A stretch of DNA of 64,000 nucleotides. Origin: Haloarchaeobius amylolyticus (GTDB lineage Archaea; Halobacteriota; Halobacteria; Halobacteriales; Natrialbaceae). Where the stretch lies: assembly GCF_026616195.1 (NCBI RefSeq), contig NZ_JANHDH010000001.1, forward strand, positions 1,488,001 to 1,552,000, read 5' to 3'. Both the position numbers and the translations under genes were made by a program. Shown here piece by piece: positions 23,793 to 31,253 of this stretch (positions within the stretch are counted from its first letter, which is position 1; each line of letters opens with the position of its first letter). Below the pieces are notes generated by a model. The model saw only the letters and a list, made by a program, of their open reading frames with translations, had not been told where the DNA came from and made no database searches.

Positions 23793-24380
23793 CTACTCCT
23801 CCTCGAGAATCGCCTCGAAGACCTCCTCGACGGACTCCAGGACCTCCTCGGGCGAGCGGGTCGCGTCGACCTGGACGAACCGCTCGGGCTGGTACTCGAT
23901 GAGCTGCTCGTAGTTCTGCTGGACCTTCGAGAGGTACTTCGACTGCTCGAACTTGTTGGTCGCGCCGGAGCGCTGCATGGCGGTGTGGGGGTCGACGTCG
24001 AGGTAGATGGTCACGTCGGGTTCGACGGTGAACGGCTGGTGGATGCCGCGGATGTACTCCATCGGGCGCTTGATCTCGCCCTCCAGAGTCGCACCCTGGT
24101 AGGCGTACCGCGAGTCGGAGAACCGGTCGGAGATGACGAGGTCGCCGTCGGCGAGTGCGGGCCGGACGACGCGAGAGAGGTGGTCGGCGTGGTCGGCGAT
24201 GAACAGGAAGAGTTCGGCCAGCGGGTCGGCGTCGTCGTCCTCGATGGCGCGGTCGACCGACTCACCGTACCACGAGGTGGTCGGTTCGCGTGTGAACGTG
24301 GCGTCGGGGTAGGTGTCGTGGAGCGCCTCCCAGACGGTCGTCTTGCCGCTCCCGTCGAGGCCCTCGAGCGTGACGAGCAT
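23793..24380 (-). CDS. tmk: Thymidylate kinase
   Basis: Predicted 195 aa, the usual length. It phosphorylates dTMP to dTDP with ATP. The P-loop is GLDGSGKTT (residues 7-15), the DR motif is [14 protein letters not shown], and the LID/nucleotide region includes [14 protein letters not shown]. The chain ends in an acidic helix [18 protein letters not shown]. The ATG at 24380 ([10 protein letters not shown]) is favoured over a GTG two codons upstream. There is a 560-base gap upstream without genes. Confidence 0.93.
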   Translation of the reverse strand: MLVTLEGLDGSGKTTVWEALHDTYPDATFTREPTTSWYGESVDRAIEDDDADPLAELFLFIADHADHLSRVVRPALADGDLVISDRFSDSRYAYQGATLEGEIKRPMEYIRGIHQPFTVEPDVTIYLDVDPHTAMQRSGATNKFEQSKYLSKVQQNYEQLIEYQPERFVQVDATRSPEEVLESVEEVFEAILEEE

Positions 24381-24940
24381 ACCCACGGCTTTCCGCGCAG
24401 GGGGTTTCTGTCTGTCGTCTCCGGGCGGGGTGACGGTCGGGGCTCTGGAGGCGGGTAGATGGCGGACAGACGGGACCGTCGTGTGGGAACAGGAGAAGGG
24501 ATGGGACGCGAGGCTGGCCCGTACAACCGCTGGGCCTCGCGTGGTGACTCGTCAGGGCACGCCGGGTCTGGCCGCCGTCTGGTACTTGAATGGTCGTGTG
24601 GCCGTGGTTCGCCAGACGACAGTTCGATACCGCTGGCGTCGATGACCGCAACCGCCCGCACAGCGCGGCCCCGCACCACGCCCTCCCCAGCCGACTTCGA
24701 TGCTCGTTCCGCTCCGCGCTGCTCCGCTTCACTGTGCGTCTCGCCCCTCGCACGACGCTGGCTCGCGGTCTGCTCACGGCTGCGCCGTTCGCTTCGAGGC
24801 ACGAAGTGCCTCACTCGACACGCTCGCCAGCGCGCGCCACGTGGTGGGTCCGGTCTTCTTCGGTCCACGCTCCCCTCGCCACCCGACGCCCGCCCCCGTT
24901 TGGGGATGCCTTTATCCGACCCCCGGACCATCTATCAGAT
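24381..24940. other. 560-base gene-free region with dispersed-repeat-like sequence
   Basis: No frame here has gene-like composition. Bases 24653-24694 contain, on the minus strand, GGGGAGGGCGTGGTGCGGGG and CGCTGTGCGG, a word set shared with the non-coding tandem repeat at 34.4 kb. A run of imperfect GCTCGTTCCGCTCC/GCTGCTCCGCTTC words follows, then a perfect hairpin GAGGCAC-GAA-GTGCCTC (24796-24812). I looked for RNase P and SRP RNA motifs and found no convincing match. The end (CCTTTATCC at 24908-24916) is the TATA box of the next gene. Confidence 0.5.
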
Positions 24941-25855
24941 ATGAAAGTAATCGTCGCTGGTGGGACCGGCTTCATCGGGCAGCGCCTCTGCGAAGAACTC
25001 GTCGACCGCGGTCACGAGGTGACGGCGCTGGCCCGGCACCCCGACGAGGCGGGACTGCCGAACACGGTGAACACGGTGATGGGCGACGTGAGCGCCTACG
25101 AGTCCATCGTCGACGCCTTCGAGGGACAGGACGTGGCCGTGAACCTGGTCGCACTCTCGCCGCTGTTCAAACCATCGGGCAACGTGAGCCACGACTCCGT
25201 CCACCGACAGGGGACCGAGAATGTCGTGCGCGCCTGCGAGGAGCACGACGTGGGCAAGCTCGTCCAGATGTCGGCACTCGGTGCCGACCCGAACGGGACC
25301 ACGGCGTACATCCGGGCGAAGGGCCAGGCCGAGGAGATCGTCACGTCCGCCGAGCTGGAGTACGTCATCTTCCGGCCGTCGGTCGTCTTCGGCGACGGCG
25401 GCGAGTTCATCTCGTTCACGAAGAAGCTCACGACGCCCGTGGTCACCGGCCTCCCGGGTGGCGGGAAGACGCGGTTCCAGCCCATCTGGGTCGGCGACCT
25501 CGTCCCGATGCTGGCCGACGCCGTCGAGGACGAGAAACACGTCGGGCAGACCTACGAACTCGGCGGCCCTGACGTGCTGACGCTGGCGGACGTGACCGAA
25601 CTCGCCTACGAGGCCGAGGGCAAGTCCATCACCATCCTCCCCATCCCGATGGCGATGGCCAAGGTGGGCCTGACCGTGGCCGGCCCGGTCCCCTTCGTTC
25701 CCTTCGGGCCGGACCAGGCGCGCTCTCTGAAGATGGACAATACGGTCTCCGACAACGACGTGACCGCGTTCGATGTCGACCCGTCCGAGTTGCGGACCCT
25801 GCGGCAGTACCTCGGGCTGGCCCAGACCACCGACGCTCCGGCCTCACACGCTTAA
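24941..25855 (+). CDS. NAD(P)-dependent epimerase/reductase, complex I NDUFA9-like
   Basis: Predicted 304 aa atypical short-chain dehydrogenase. The Rossmann start MKVIVAGGTGFIGQRLCEEL has the GxxGxxG loop, followed by HEVTALARHPDEAG for NADP-type binding, VNLVALSPLF, and LVQMSALGADPNGTTAYIRA with the YxxxK motif changed to YIRAK. FRPSVVFGDGGEFI and FQPIWVGDLVPMLADAV are typical of the NDUFA9/YlbA-like clade found beside respiratory or lipid genes. A TATA box about 28 bases upstream makes the transcript leaderless. Its substrate is unknown. Confidence 0.8.
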   Translation: MKVIVAGGTGFIGQRLCEELVDRGHEVTALARHPDEAGLPNTVNTVMGDVSAYESIVDAFEGQDVAVNLVALSPLFKPSGNVSHDSVHRQGTENVVRACEEHDVGKLVQMSALGADPNGTTAYIRAKGQAEEIVTSAELEYVIFRPSVVFGDGGEFISFTKKLTTPVVTGLPGGGKTRFQPIWVGDLVPMLADAVEDEKHVGQTYELGGPDVLTLADVTELAYEAEGKSITILPIPMAMAKVGLTVAGPVPFVPFGPDQARSLKMDNTVSDNDVTAFDVDPSELRTLRQYLGLAQTTDAPASHA

Positions 25856-25973
25856 ATAGAACGCCGAAGTGTCACTGAATAATGGATTACGGTTCGCCGA
25901 CTAGTTCGGGGTAGAGAAGCGACCTCTGGCGTTTTTTCGACCGCTCGTGACATCTGTTGGAGAATCAGACCAT

Positions 25974-25989
25974 CCAAAGGCTTATATCC
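25974..25989 (+). promoter_or_regulatory. BRE and TATA box of cetZ1
   Basis: CCAAAGG followed by CTTATATCC, one of the clearest archaeal promoters in the window. The predicted start is near 26011, and a GGAG word (26014-26017) sits 10 bases before the ATG as a possible ribosome binding site. Confidence 0.6.
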
Positions 25990-26027
25990 ATAATACCATT
26001 CTTCTCATCCAACGGAGACCCCCTTCC

Positions 26028-27200
26028 ATGAAACTGGCGATGATAGGATTCGGTCAGGCCGGTGGGAAAATCGTCGACAGGTTCGTCGAGTACGACGAAC
26101 GGACGAACAGCGGCATCATACGTGCCGCAATCGCTGTCAACACGGCGAAAGCCGACCTGATGGGCCTTGACAACATTCCGAACGAGAACCGTGTACTCAT
26201 CGGTCAGTCCCGCGTCAAAGGGCACGGCGTGGGCGCCGACAACGAACTCGGCGCGGAGGTAGCCGAGGAGGACATCGACGAGGTACAGGGTGCCATCGAC
26301 TCCATCCCGACACACGAGGTAGACGCCTTCCTCGTGGTCGCCGGGATGGGCGGTGGGACCGGTAGCGGTGGCGCACCCGTCCTCGCGAAGCACCTGAAGC
26401 GTATCTACACCATCCCCGTCTACGGGCTGGGCGTCCTGCCCGGCTCCGACGAGGGTGGCATCTACACGCTGAACGCTGCGCGCTCCTTCCAGACCTTCGT
26501 CCGAGAGGTAGACAACCTGCTCGTCTTCGACAACGACGCCTGGCGCAAGGCCGGCGAGTCCGTCGAGGGCGGCTACGACGAGATCAACGAGGAGATCGTC
26601 CGACGCTTCGGCGTCCTCTTCGGCGCCGGCGAGATCGGCGCCGGCGACGAGGTCGGTGAGAGCGTCGTCGACTCCTCCGAGATCATCAACACCCTCGCCG
26701 GCGGCGGCGTCTCGACCGTGGGCTACGCGACCGAGGAGGTCGAGATGGAGGACAACGGTGGCCTCCTCTCGCGCTTCACCGGCGGCGAGGAGGACCAGGT
26801 CGACACCGCACACACGACCAACCGTATCACCTCGCTCGTGCGCAAGGCCGCGCTCGGGCGACTCACCCTCCCCTGCGAGATCGAGGGCGCAGAGCGTGCG
26901 CTCCTCGTGATGGCGGGACCGACCAAGCACCTCAACCGCAAAGGCATCGAGCGCGGGCGGAAGTGGCTCGAGGAGCAGACCGGCTCGATGGAGGTTCGTG
27001 GCGGGGACTACCCGCTCAACGAGCCGCAGGTCGCGGCCTGTATCCTCCTGTCGGGCGTGAACAACGTCCCGCGTATCAAGGAGCTCCAGCAGGTCGCAAT
27101 CGAGGCACAGGACAACATCGACTCCATCCGAGAGGAAAGCGAAGAGAACTTACAGAACTTGGTCGAAGATGACGAGGATGAACTCGAGCCACTCTTCTAG
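26028..27200 (+). CDS. cetZ1: Tubulin-like cytoskeletal GTPase CetZ1
   Basis: Predicted 390 aa member of the haloarchaeal CetZ branch of the tubulin/FtsZ superfamily. The N-terminal GTPase half begins MKLAMIGFGQAGGKIVDRF and contains the nucleotide loop MGGGTGSGGAP (Gly108-Gly115). The T7-type region and C-terminal half (GRLTLPCEIEGAERALLVMA, then QVAACILLSGVNNVPRIKEL) are intact. In Haloferax volcanii CetZ1 controls rod-cell shape and motility, and as I recall it sits near cofC and cofG as here, which supports the CetZ1 label. It ends in an acidic tail. Its last 32 bases overlap the next gene. Confidence 0.9.
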   Translation: MKLAMIGFGQAGGKIVDRFVEYDERTNSGIIRAAIAVNTAKADLMGLDNIPNENRVLIGQSRVKGHGVGADNELGAEVAEEDIDEVQGAIDSIPTHEVDAFLVVAGMGGGTGSGGAPVLAKHLKRIYTIPVYGLGVLPGSDEGGIYTLNAARSFQTFVREVDNLLVFDNDAWRKAGESVEGGYDEINEEIVRRFGVLFGAGEIGAGDEVGESVVDSSEIINTLAGGGVSTVGYATEEVEMEDNGGLLSRFTGGEEDQVDTAHTTNRITSLVRKAALGRLTLPCEIEGAERALLVMAGPTKHLNRKGIERGRKWLEEQTGSMEVRGGDYPLNEPQVAACILLSGVNNVPRIKELQQVAIEAQDNIDSIREESEENLQNLVEDDEDELEPLF

Positions 27201-27993
27201 GTGGGCAACGCTCGCGGTAGTGGCCATCCTCGCGCTCGCGGCGGTCGGCACAGTCACGGCTGTGCAGGTCGCCAGCGAGGACGTGCCGGCGGAGGGTCAG
27301 GTCGATTCCGACTACACCGCGACGGTGACGCTCGGGGAACTGTACCAGAATCCCGACTACACGTCGTGGACCCTCCGCGGTGAGACGGAACTGCAGGACG
27401 TCACGTGGACCGTGACGACCACGGACACCGACACCGGGAACCAGATCGACAGCCAGTCCTTCGACGGGCAGTCGTTCAACTACTCGAACATCGACGCCGA
27501 GGCCAACGACGCCAACCAGGTCACCGTCGAGGTGACCGGGACCGTCCCCGACGTCGAGAACTTCAGCTACGCCGAGGAGGAGACGTTCGTCGTCGCGGAG
27601 CTGACGCAGGTCCGCGAGGGCGGCACCTCGAACGAGATCGCCACGAAGACCTCTCACCACTACACCGAGGGTAGCAAGGAGGCACGCGAGGCGATCGCGA
27701 GCGCCGAGGACGCCATCGACCAGGCGGAGAGCGCCGGTGGCGACGTCTCGGCTGCACAGGAGAACTACGACACGGCCGTCGCGTTCTACAACGAGGGGAG
27801 CTTCGACAACGCGGTCTCGCAGGCCGAGAACGCCGTCTCCAAGGCCGAGAACGCCGAGCAGGCCGCCGAGTCGGCCGAGAGCCGCAACCAGCTCCTGCTG
27901 TACGGCGGTGCGGCCATCGTCGTGCTGCTGGTCGTCGGTGGGGGCTTCTACTGGTACCGGCAGCAACAGGACGACTACAGCCGCCTGGGCTGA
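27169..27993 (+). CDS. Membrane-anchored extracytoplasmic protein with coiled coil
   Basis: Predicted 274 aa. Residues about 12-33 are a signal peptide or anchor (WATLAVVAILALAAVGTVTA). Residues about 45-150 form an immunoglobulin-like beta domain (YTATVTLGELYQNPDYTSWT). Residues about 165-240 are an Ala/Glu-rich helical hairpin like a tetratricopeptide or coiled coil (ARE AIASAEDAIDQAE, SFDNAVSQAENAVSK). A C-terminal transmembrane helix (LLYGGAAIVVLLVVGGGFYW) is followed by a short basic tail. ATG codons at 27169 and 27178 both overlap cetZ1, which implies coupled translation. Function unknown; it may link CetZ1 to the envelope. Confidence 0.75.
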   Translation: MTRMNSSHSSRWATLAVVAILALAAVGTVTAVQVASEDVPAEGQVDSDYTATVTLGELYQNPDYTSWTLRGETELQDVTWTVTTTDTDTGNQIDSQSFDGQSFNYSNIDAEANDANQVTVEVTGTVPDVENFSYAEEETFVVAELTQVREGGTSNEIATKTSHHYTEGSKEAREAIASAEDAIDQAESAGGDVSAAQENYDTAVAFYNEGSFDNAVSQAENAVSKAENAEQAAESAESRNQLLLYGGAAIVVLLVVGGGFYWYRQQQDDYSRLG

Positions 27994-27999
27994 GTCGCC

Positions 28000-28617
28000 A
28001 TGCGCCTTCTCGTGCCGTTCGCACCCGACCAGCCGAAGACTCGTCTCTCACCAGTACTCAGCGACGCGGAGCGGCGCGCCTTCGCCCGGGTGATGTGCGA
28101 GGACGTGCTCGCAACCCTCCGCGAGACGGGGCGTGAGCCGGAACTGCTCGCGACCGAACCGGTCGACGCGGCCGTGCCCGTGACGGTCGACGACCGGCCC
28201 CTGACCGAGGCGGTCAACGCGGCGCTCGCCGAGACCGAGGAGTCGGTCGCGGTCGTGATGGCAGACCTCGCACTGGCGACGCCCGACAGTCTCGACCGGC
28301 TCTTCGCGGCCGACGGCGACGTGGTGCTGGCGCCGGGACGCGGTGGCGGGACGAACGCCTTCGTCGCCAGACACCCGGACTTCCGGGTCGACTACCACGG
28401 CGCGTCGTACCTCGACCATCGCGAGGCCGCGAGCGAGGTCGGGGCCGAGGTGGCCGTCGTCGACTCGCACCGGCTCGCGACCGACGTCGACGAGCCGGGG
28501 GACCTCGTCGAGGTGCTGGTCCACGGCGACGGCCGGACCCGGCGCTGGCTCCGCGAGCACGGGTTTCGAATCGAGCGCGGAAACGGCCGGGTGAACGTGA
28601 GCCGAGTCGACGACTGA
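28000..28617 (+). CDS. cofC: 2-phospho-L-lactate guanylyltransferase
   Basis: Predicted 205 aa. CofC activates 2-phospholactate (or phosphoenolpyruvate) with GTP for coenzyme F420 synthesis. The nucleotidyltransferase start [20 protein letters not shown] has the KTRL motif. [20 protein letters not shown] is the metal-binding strand, and [16 protein letters not shown] plus [14 protein letters not shown] form the acceptor site. It starts 6 bases after the membrane protein gene. The FO synthase subunit gene cofG follows after a 147-base gap. Confidence 0.9.
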   Translation: MRLLVPFAPDQPKTRLSPVLSDAERRAFARVMCEDVLATLRETGREPELLATEPVDAAVPVTVDDRPLTEAVNAALAETEESVAVVMADLALATPDSLDRLFAADGDVVLAPGRGGGTNAFVARHPDFRVDYHGASYLDHREAASEVGAEVAVVDSHRLATDVDEPGDLVEVLVHGDGRTRRWLREHGFRIERGNGRVNVSRVDD

Positions 28618-28659
28618 AGACGTCCGAACCACTTTAGTCGGGGCGCTCGTCGTCTGGAG

Positions 28660-28677
28660 TACACGAGGCCTCGTGTA
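28660..28677. promoter_or_regulatory. 18-bp perfect palindrome upstream of cofG
   Basis: TACACGAGGCCTCGTGTA, no loop. It lies between cofC and cofG, about 50 bases before a TATA-like ACGTTTTTCTC (28733-28743). Candidate operator. Confidence 0.45.
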
Positions 28678-28764
28678 GGGACGATCCACCAAACCTCCCT
28701 TCTGGCTTTCTCGACGTGGTCCGGTTGAGACACGTTTTTCTCGGTCGAACACGCACGCCCAGTC

Positions 28765-29907
28765 GTGATACGGGGCGCCGCCGAGTACGACATCGACCTC
28801 CAGTTCGACGAGGACGCGGTAGCCGAGTTGCTCTCGGTCACGCCCGCCGACGTCGAGCCCGCGGACGAACTCACCTTCGCCCGCAACGTCTTCCTGCCGC
28901 TGACGACCGCCTGCCGGTACACCTGCACCTACTGTACGTTCTTCGACCCGCCCGGACAGGCGACGCTGATGGACGACGAGGACGTGAACGGGACCCTGGA
29001 CACCGGCGCGGACGCCGGTTGCACCGAGGCGCTGTTCACCTTCGGCGACGACCCCGACGACCGCTACGAGGAGATCCACGCACAACTGGACGCCTGGGGC
29101 TACGACTCCATCCACGACTACCTGCGGGCGGTCTGTAAGCACACCCTCGACAGGGGCCTGTTGCCCCACTCGAACCCCGGCGACCAGACCCGCGAGCAGA
29201 TGGCGCTGGTCGCGCCCTACAACGCCAGCATGGGTGTGATGCTGGAGACGACCGCGGACGTGGACGCCCACGCGGGCCCGCGGGTGAAGGAACCGGGCCA
29301 GCGCCTGAACACGCTCCGGAACGCCGGGGAACTGCAGGTCCCCTTCACGACCGGCATCCTCGTCGGCATCGGCGAGGCCTGGCGCGACCGCGCGGAGAGC
29401 CTGCTGGCCATCCGCGACCTGCACGAGCGCTACGGCCACATCCAGGAGGTCATCGTCCAGAACGTCGTGCCGAACGAGCGCTCGCGGTACGAGCGCCCCG
29501 ACGTCGAGACGATGCGCCGGGTGGTCGCGATGGCGCGGTACGCCCTGCCCGAGGAGGTGTCGGTGCAGGTGCCGCCGAACCTCTCGCCGACCCGCGAGCT
29601 GCTCGACTGTGGTGTCGACGACCTCGGTGGCGTCTCCCCGGTGACGGACGACTACATCAACCCGGACTACGAGTGGCCGGCCCTGCGGGAACTGCGCGAC
29701 ATCGCCGACGAGGCCGGGGTGCCCCTGCGCGAGCGCCTCCCGGTGTACGAACGCTACCTCCCGGCCGACCTGCGCTCCGCCGACTTCGACGGCGAGCCGG
29801 CCCCCGGCGACGGCTGGCTCTCCGAACCCATCCGGGCGGCGCTGACCGGCGACACGCCGGCGGGTCGGCGCTACCGGGCCGTTCTGCATGGAGAGACGAC
29901 CGTCTGA
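28765..29907 (+). CDS. cofG: 7,8-didemethyl-8-hydroxy-5-deazariboflavin (FO) synthase subunit CofG
   Basis: Predicted 380 aa radical SAM protein. With CofH it forms the deazaflavin ring of F420 from a tyrosine-derived intermediate. The [4Fe-4S]-SAM cysteines are Cys50, Cys54 and Cys57 in TACRYTCTYCTF. Further marks are DAGCTEALFTFGDDPDDRYE, LLPHSNPGDQTREQ, GVMLETTADVDAHAGPR, and VQVPPNLSPTRELL. The start is GTG at 28765 (MIRGAAEYD), about 25 bases after a T-rich TATA element. The partner cofH is 1.3 kb further on the opposite strand. Confidence 0.92.
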   Translation: MIRGAAEYDIDLQFDEDAVAELLSVTPADVEPADELTFARNVFLPLTTACRYTCTYCTFFDPPGQATLMDDEDVNGTLDTGADAGCTEALFTFGDDPDDRYEEIHAQLDAWGYDSIHDYLRAVCKHTLDRGLLPHSNPGDQTREQMALVAPYNASMGVMLETTADVDAHAGPRVKEPGQRLNTLRNAGELQVPFTTGILVGIGEAWRDRAESLLAIRDLHERYGHIQEVIVQNVVPNERSRYERPDVETMRRVVAMARYALPEEVSVQVPPNLSPTRELLDCGVDDLGGVSPVTDDYINPDYEWPALRELRDIADEAGVPLRERLPVYERYLPADLRSADFDGEPAPGDGWLSEPIRAALTGDTPAGRRYRAVLHGETTV

Positions 29908-29942
29908 CCGAGAGACGGCGTGGCGAGACGACTGCCTGCCGG

Positions 29943-29962
29943 GCTATCGAGCGCTCGATAGC
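29943..29962. promoter_or_regulatory. 20-bp perfect palindrome before the 30009 HTH gene
   Basis: GCTATCGAGCGCTCGATAGC is fully self-complementary. Its right arm overlaps the expected promoter of the HTH gene that starts at 29979 or 30009. Candidate autoregulatory operator. Confidence 0.5.
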
Positions 29963-30008
29963 ACTCCTAGTCGGATTCATGTCCGATGGTCACGTATGTC
30001 GGACTGGG

Positions 30009-30278
30009 ATGGGAGAAGGTACAACGACGAACGTCCCGAGCGAGAAAGCCATTCTGAGCGCGCTCGACGCCGTCTCGTCGATGCACGTGGCCGAACTGTG
30101 TTACGCACTCGGTGGCGACCCCGGTCCACTCGACCACCAGTGCGACCACCTCGAACGCGCCGGGTTCGTCCGGGCGCGCGACGGGGAGACCTACAGCATC
30201 ACGAGCAAGGGCGAACAGCGCCTTCGCGTGCTGCTTCGTGACCGGGAGCCGGTTCGGGTCGGCGACCCCGGTCGCTGA
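30009..30278 (+). CDS. Small winged-helix regulator
   Basis: Predicted 89 aa. The winged helix is ILSALDAVSSMHVAELCYAL, then PLDHQCDHLERAGFVRARDG, then ETYSITSKGEQRLRVLL. It is like MarR/ArsR-type haloarchaeal single-domain regulators. ATG codons at 29979 and 30009 are both possible; I use 30009 because the first adds a poorly structured Cys-containing extension. A 20-bp palindrome lies 47-66 bases upstream. Target unknown. Confidence 0.65.
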   Translation: MGEGTTTNVPSEKAILSALDAVSSMHVAELCYALGGDPGPLDHQCDHLERAGFVRARDGETYSITSKGEQRLRVLLRDREPVRVGDPGR

Positions 30279-30330
30279 AAATCATCCCGACGTTTCTTGC
30301 ATGGCGGCGACGTAGCTGTGAGTGGCTACC

Positions 30331-30477
30331 ATGCCCCACACCATCGAACTCTCCGACGAACTGAAAGCGCGCCTCGACGACCACCTCGAGGAGGGCGAGA
30401 CCCACCAGGAGCTCATCGAGGAGCTGCTCAACATCTACGAGAGCACACGGTTCGTCCAGGAGGGGTACTCCGAGTAG
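30331..30477 (+). CDS. DUF7557-like short acidic protein (antitoxin-like)
   Basis: Predicted 48 aa: starts MPHTIELSDELKARLDDHLE and ends VQEGYSE. The pattern (short beta strand IELSDELK followed by two helices, LDDHLEEGETHQELIEELLN) is that of the tiny haloarchaeal family DUF7557 and of ribbon-helix-helix VapB-type antitoxins. No toxin gene is adjacent. A C-rich leader with TTTCTTG lies upstream. Codon use is typical. It stops one base before the convergent DUF2267 gene. Confidence 0.7.
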   Translation: MPHTIELSDELKARLDDHLEEGETHQELIEELLNIYESTRFVQEGYSE

Positions 30478-30478
30478 G

Positions 30479-30874
30479 TCAGGCGCTCGGCGGCTCCTGT
30501 TCGACGAACTCGAACAGCGGGTCGTAGTCGTCGGGGAGCTGGCCGCGGACCTGTGCCAGTTCGCCGGGCGCGACCGACTCGGCCACCAGCGCGACGACCT
30601 GCTTCGCCTGGTAGACGGCGTCCTGTGGCTCGGTGTCGCTGCGCTCGGCGACCCGCGTCACGAACTCCGCGAAGTCGAAGCGCTGGCCCGGCTCGGCCGC
30701 CGTCAGGAAGCGGTCGATCTCCATCGGGAGCGAGGCGGCGAGGTCGTTCGCCTCGCCGGCCTGCAGGCGCTCGCCGAGCGTGGTGAGCGTCGCCCGCGTC
30801 GCCCGGAGCGCCTCGCCCTCGCCCGGGAGTGAGAGTCGATGCTGTACCTGTCCGAGGAACTCGCTGAACTGCAT
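30479..30874 (-). CDS. DUF2267 family protein
   Basis: Predicted 131 aa, all-helical and acidic. The DUF2267 pattern is MQFSEFLGQVQHRLSLPGEG, then ATRATLTTLGERLQAGEAND, then ASLPMEIDRFLTAAEPGQRF. A second copy-like half (FAEFVTRVAERS, then VVALVAESVAPGELAQVRGQ) follows. The domain is common in bacteria and haloarchaea and has no established function. ATG at 30874 is chosen over a GTG two codons upstream. Confidence 0.8.
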   Translation of the reverse strand: MQFSEFLGQVQHRLSLPGEGEALRATRATLTTLGERLQAGEANDLAASLPMEIDRFLTAAEPGQRFDFAEFVTRVAERSDTEPQDAVYQAKQVVALVAESVAPGELAQVRGQLPDDYDPLFEFVEQEPPSA

Positions 30875-30935
30875 GGTCACGTCGAGATTACCGGTCTGGG
30901 CGTAAGAGGCGAGCCTTGATTTCGGCCGAGATTCC

Positions 30936-31223
30936 TCAGTCGGAGGGTTCGAGCCTGACGACCCAGTGGTCCTCGCCCTGCCTGACGAGCACCGCCTCCT
31001 CGCGCATCCGGACGACGTAGCCGGTCGGGTTCTGCTGGACCTCGTGGGCCGCCCGGACGCTGCCGAGGTCGCCGAGCAACTGCGCCGACGGCGGCTTCTG
31101 GGCCGCGGCGCAGTCGTAGATGGTGAGCAACCCGCGCCCGCCCTCGCGCTCGTAGACCACGATGTGGGCGTGCCGGGGGAGTCGCCACTGGTCTTCGGCG
31201 TCGGTCGGCGCGAGCGTATTCAT
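30936..31223 (-). CDS. Small conserved-looking protein, function unknown
   Basis: Predicted 95 aa, soluble, mixed alpha/beta (HAHIVVYEREGGRGLLTIYD, then AAHEVQQNPTGYVVRMREEA, then GEDHWVVRLEP). No motif or family is recognised. It lies between DUF2267 and cofH on the same strand with gaps of 61 and 30 bases, so it may belong to the cofH transcript. Its downstream position in that transcript is the only clue to its role. Confidence 0.6.
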   Translation of the reverse strand: MNTLAPTDAEDQWRLPRHAHIVVYEREGGRGLLTIYDCAAAQKPPSAQLLGDLGSVRAAHEVQQNPTGYVVRMREEAVLVRQGEDHWVVRLEPSD

Positions 31224-31253
31224 GCCCGACCCTTGGGCGACACGCGGGAAAAG

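Noticed and set aside
24381-24940. RNase P RNA or SRP RNA in the large gene-free gap
   Set aside because: I looked for the conserved GGAAA/ACAGAAA elements and the SRP helix 8 pattern. Only an isolated ACAGAAA-like word was found, without the rest of the core.
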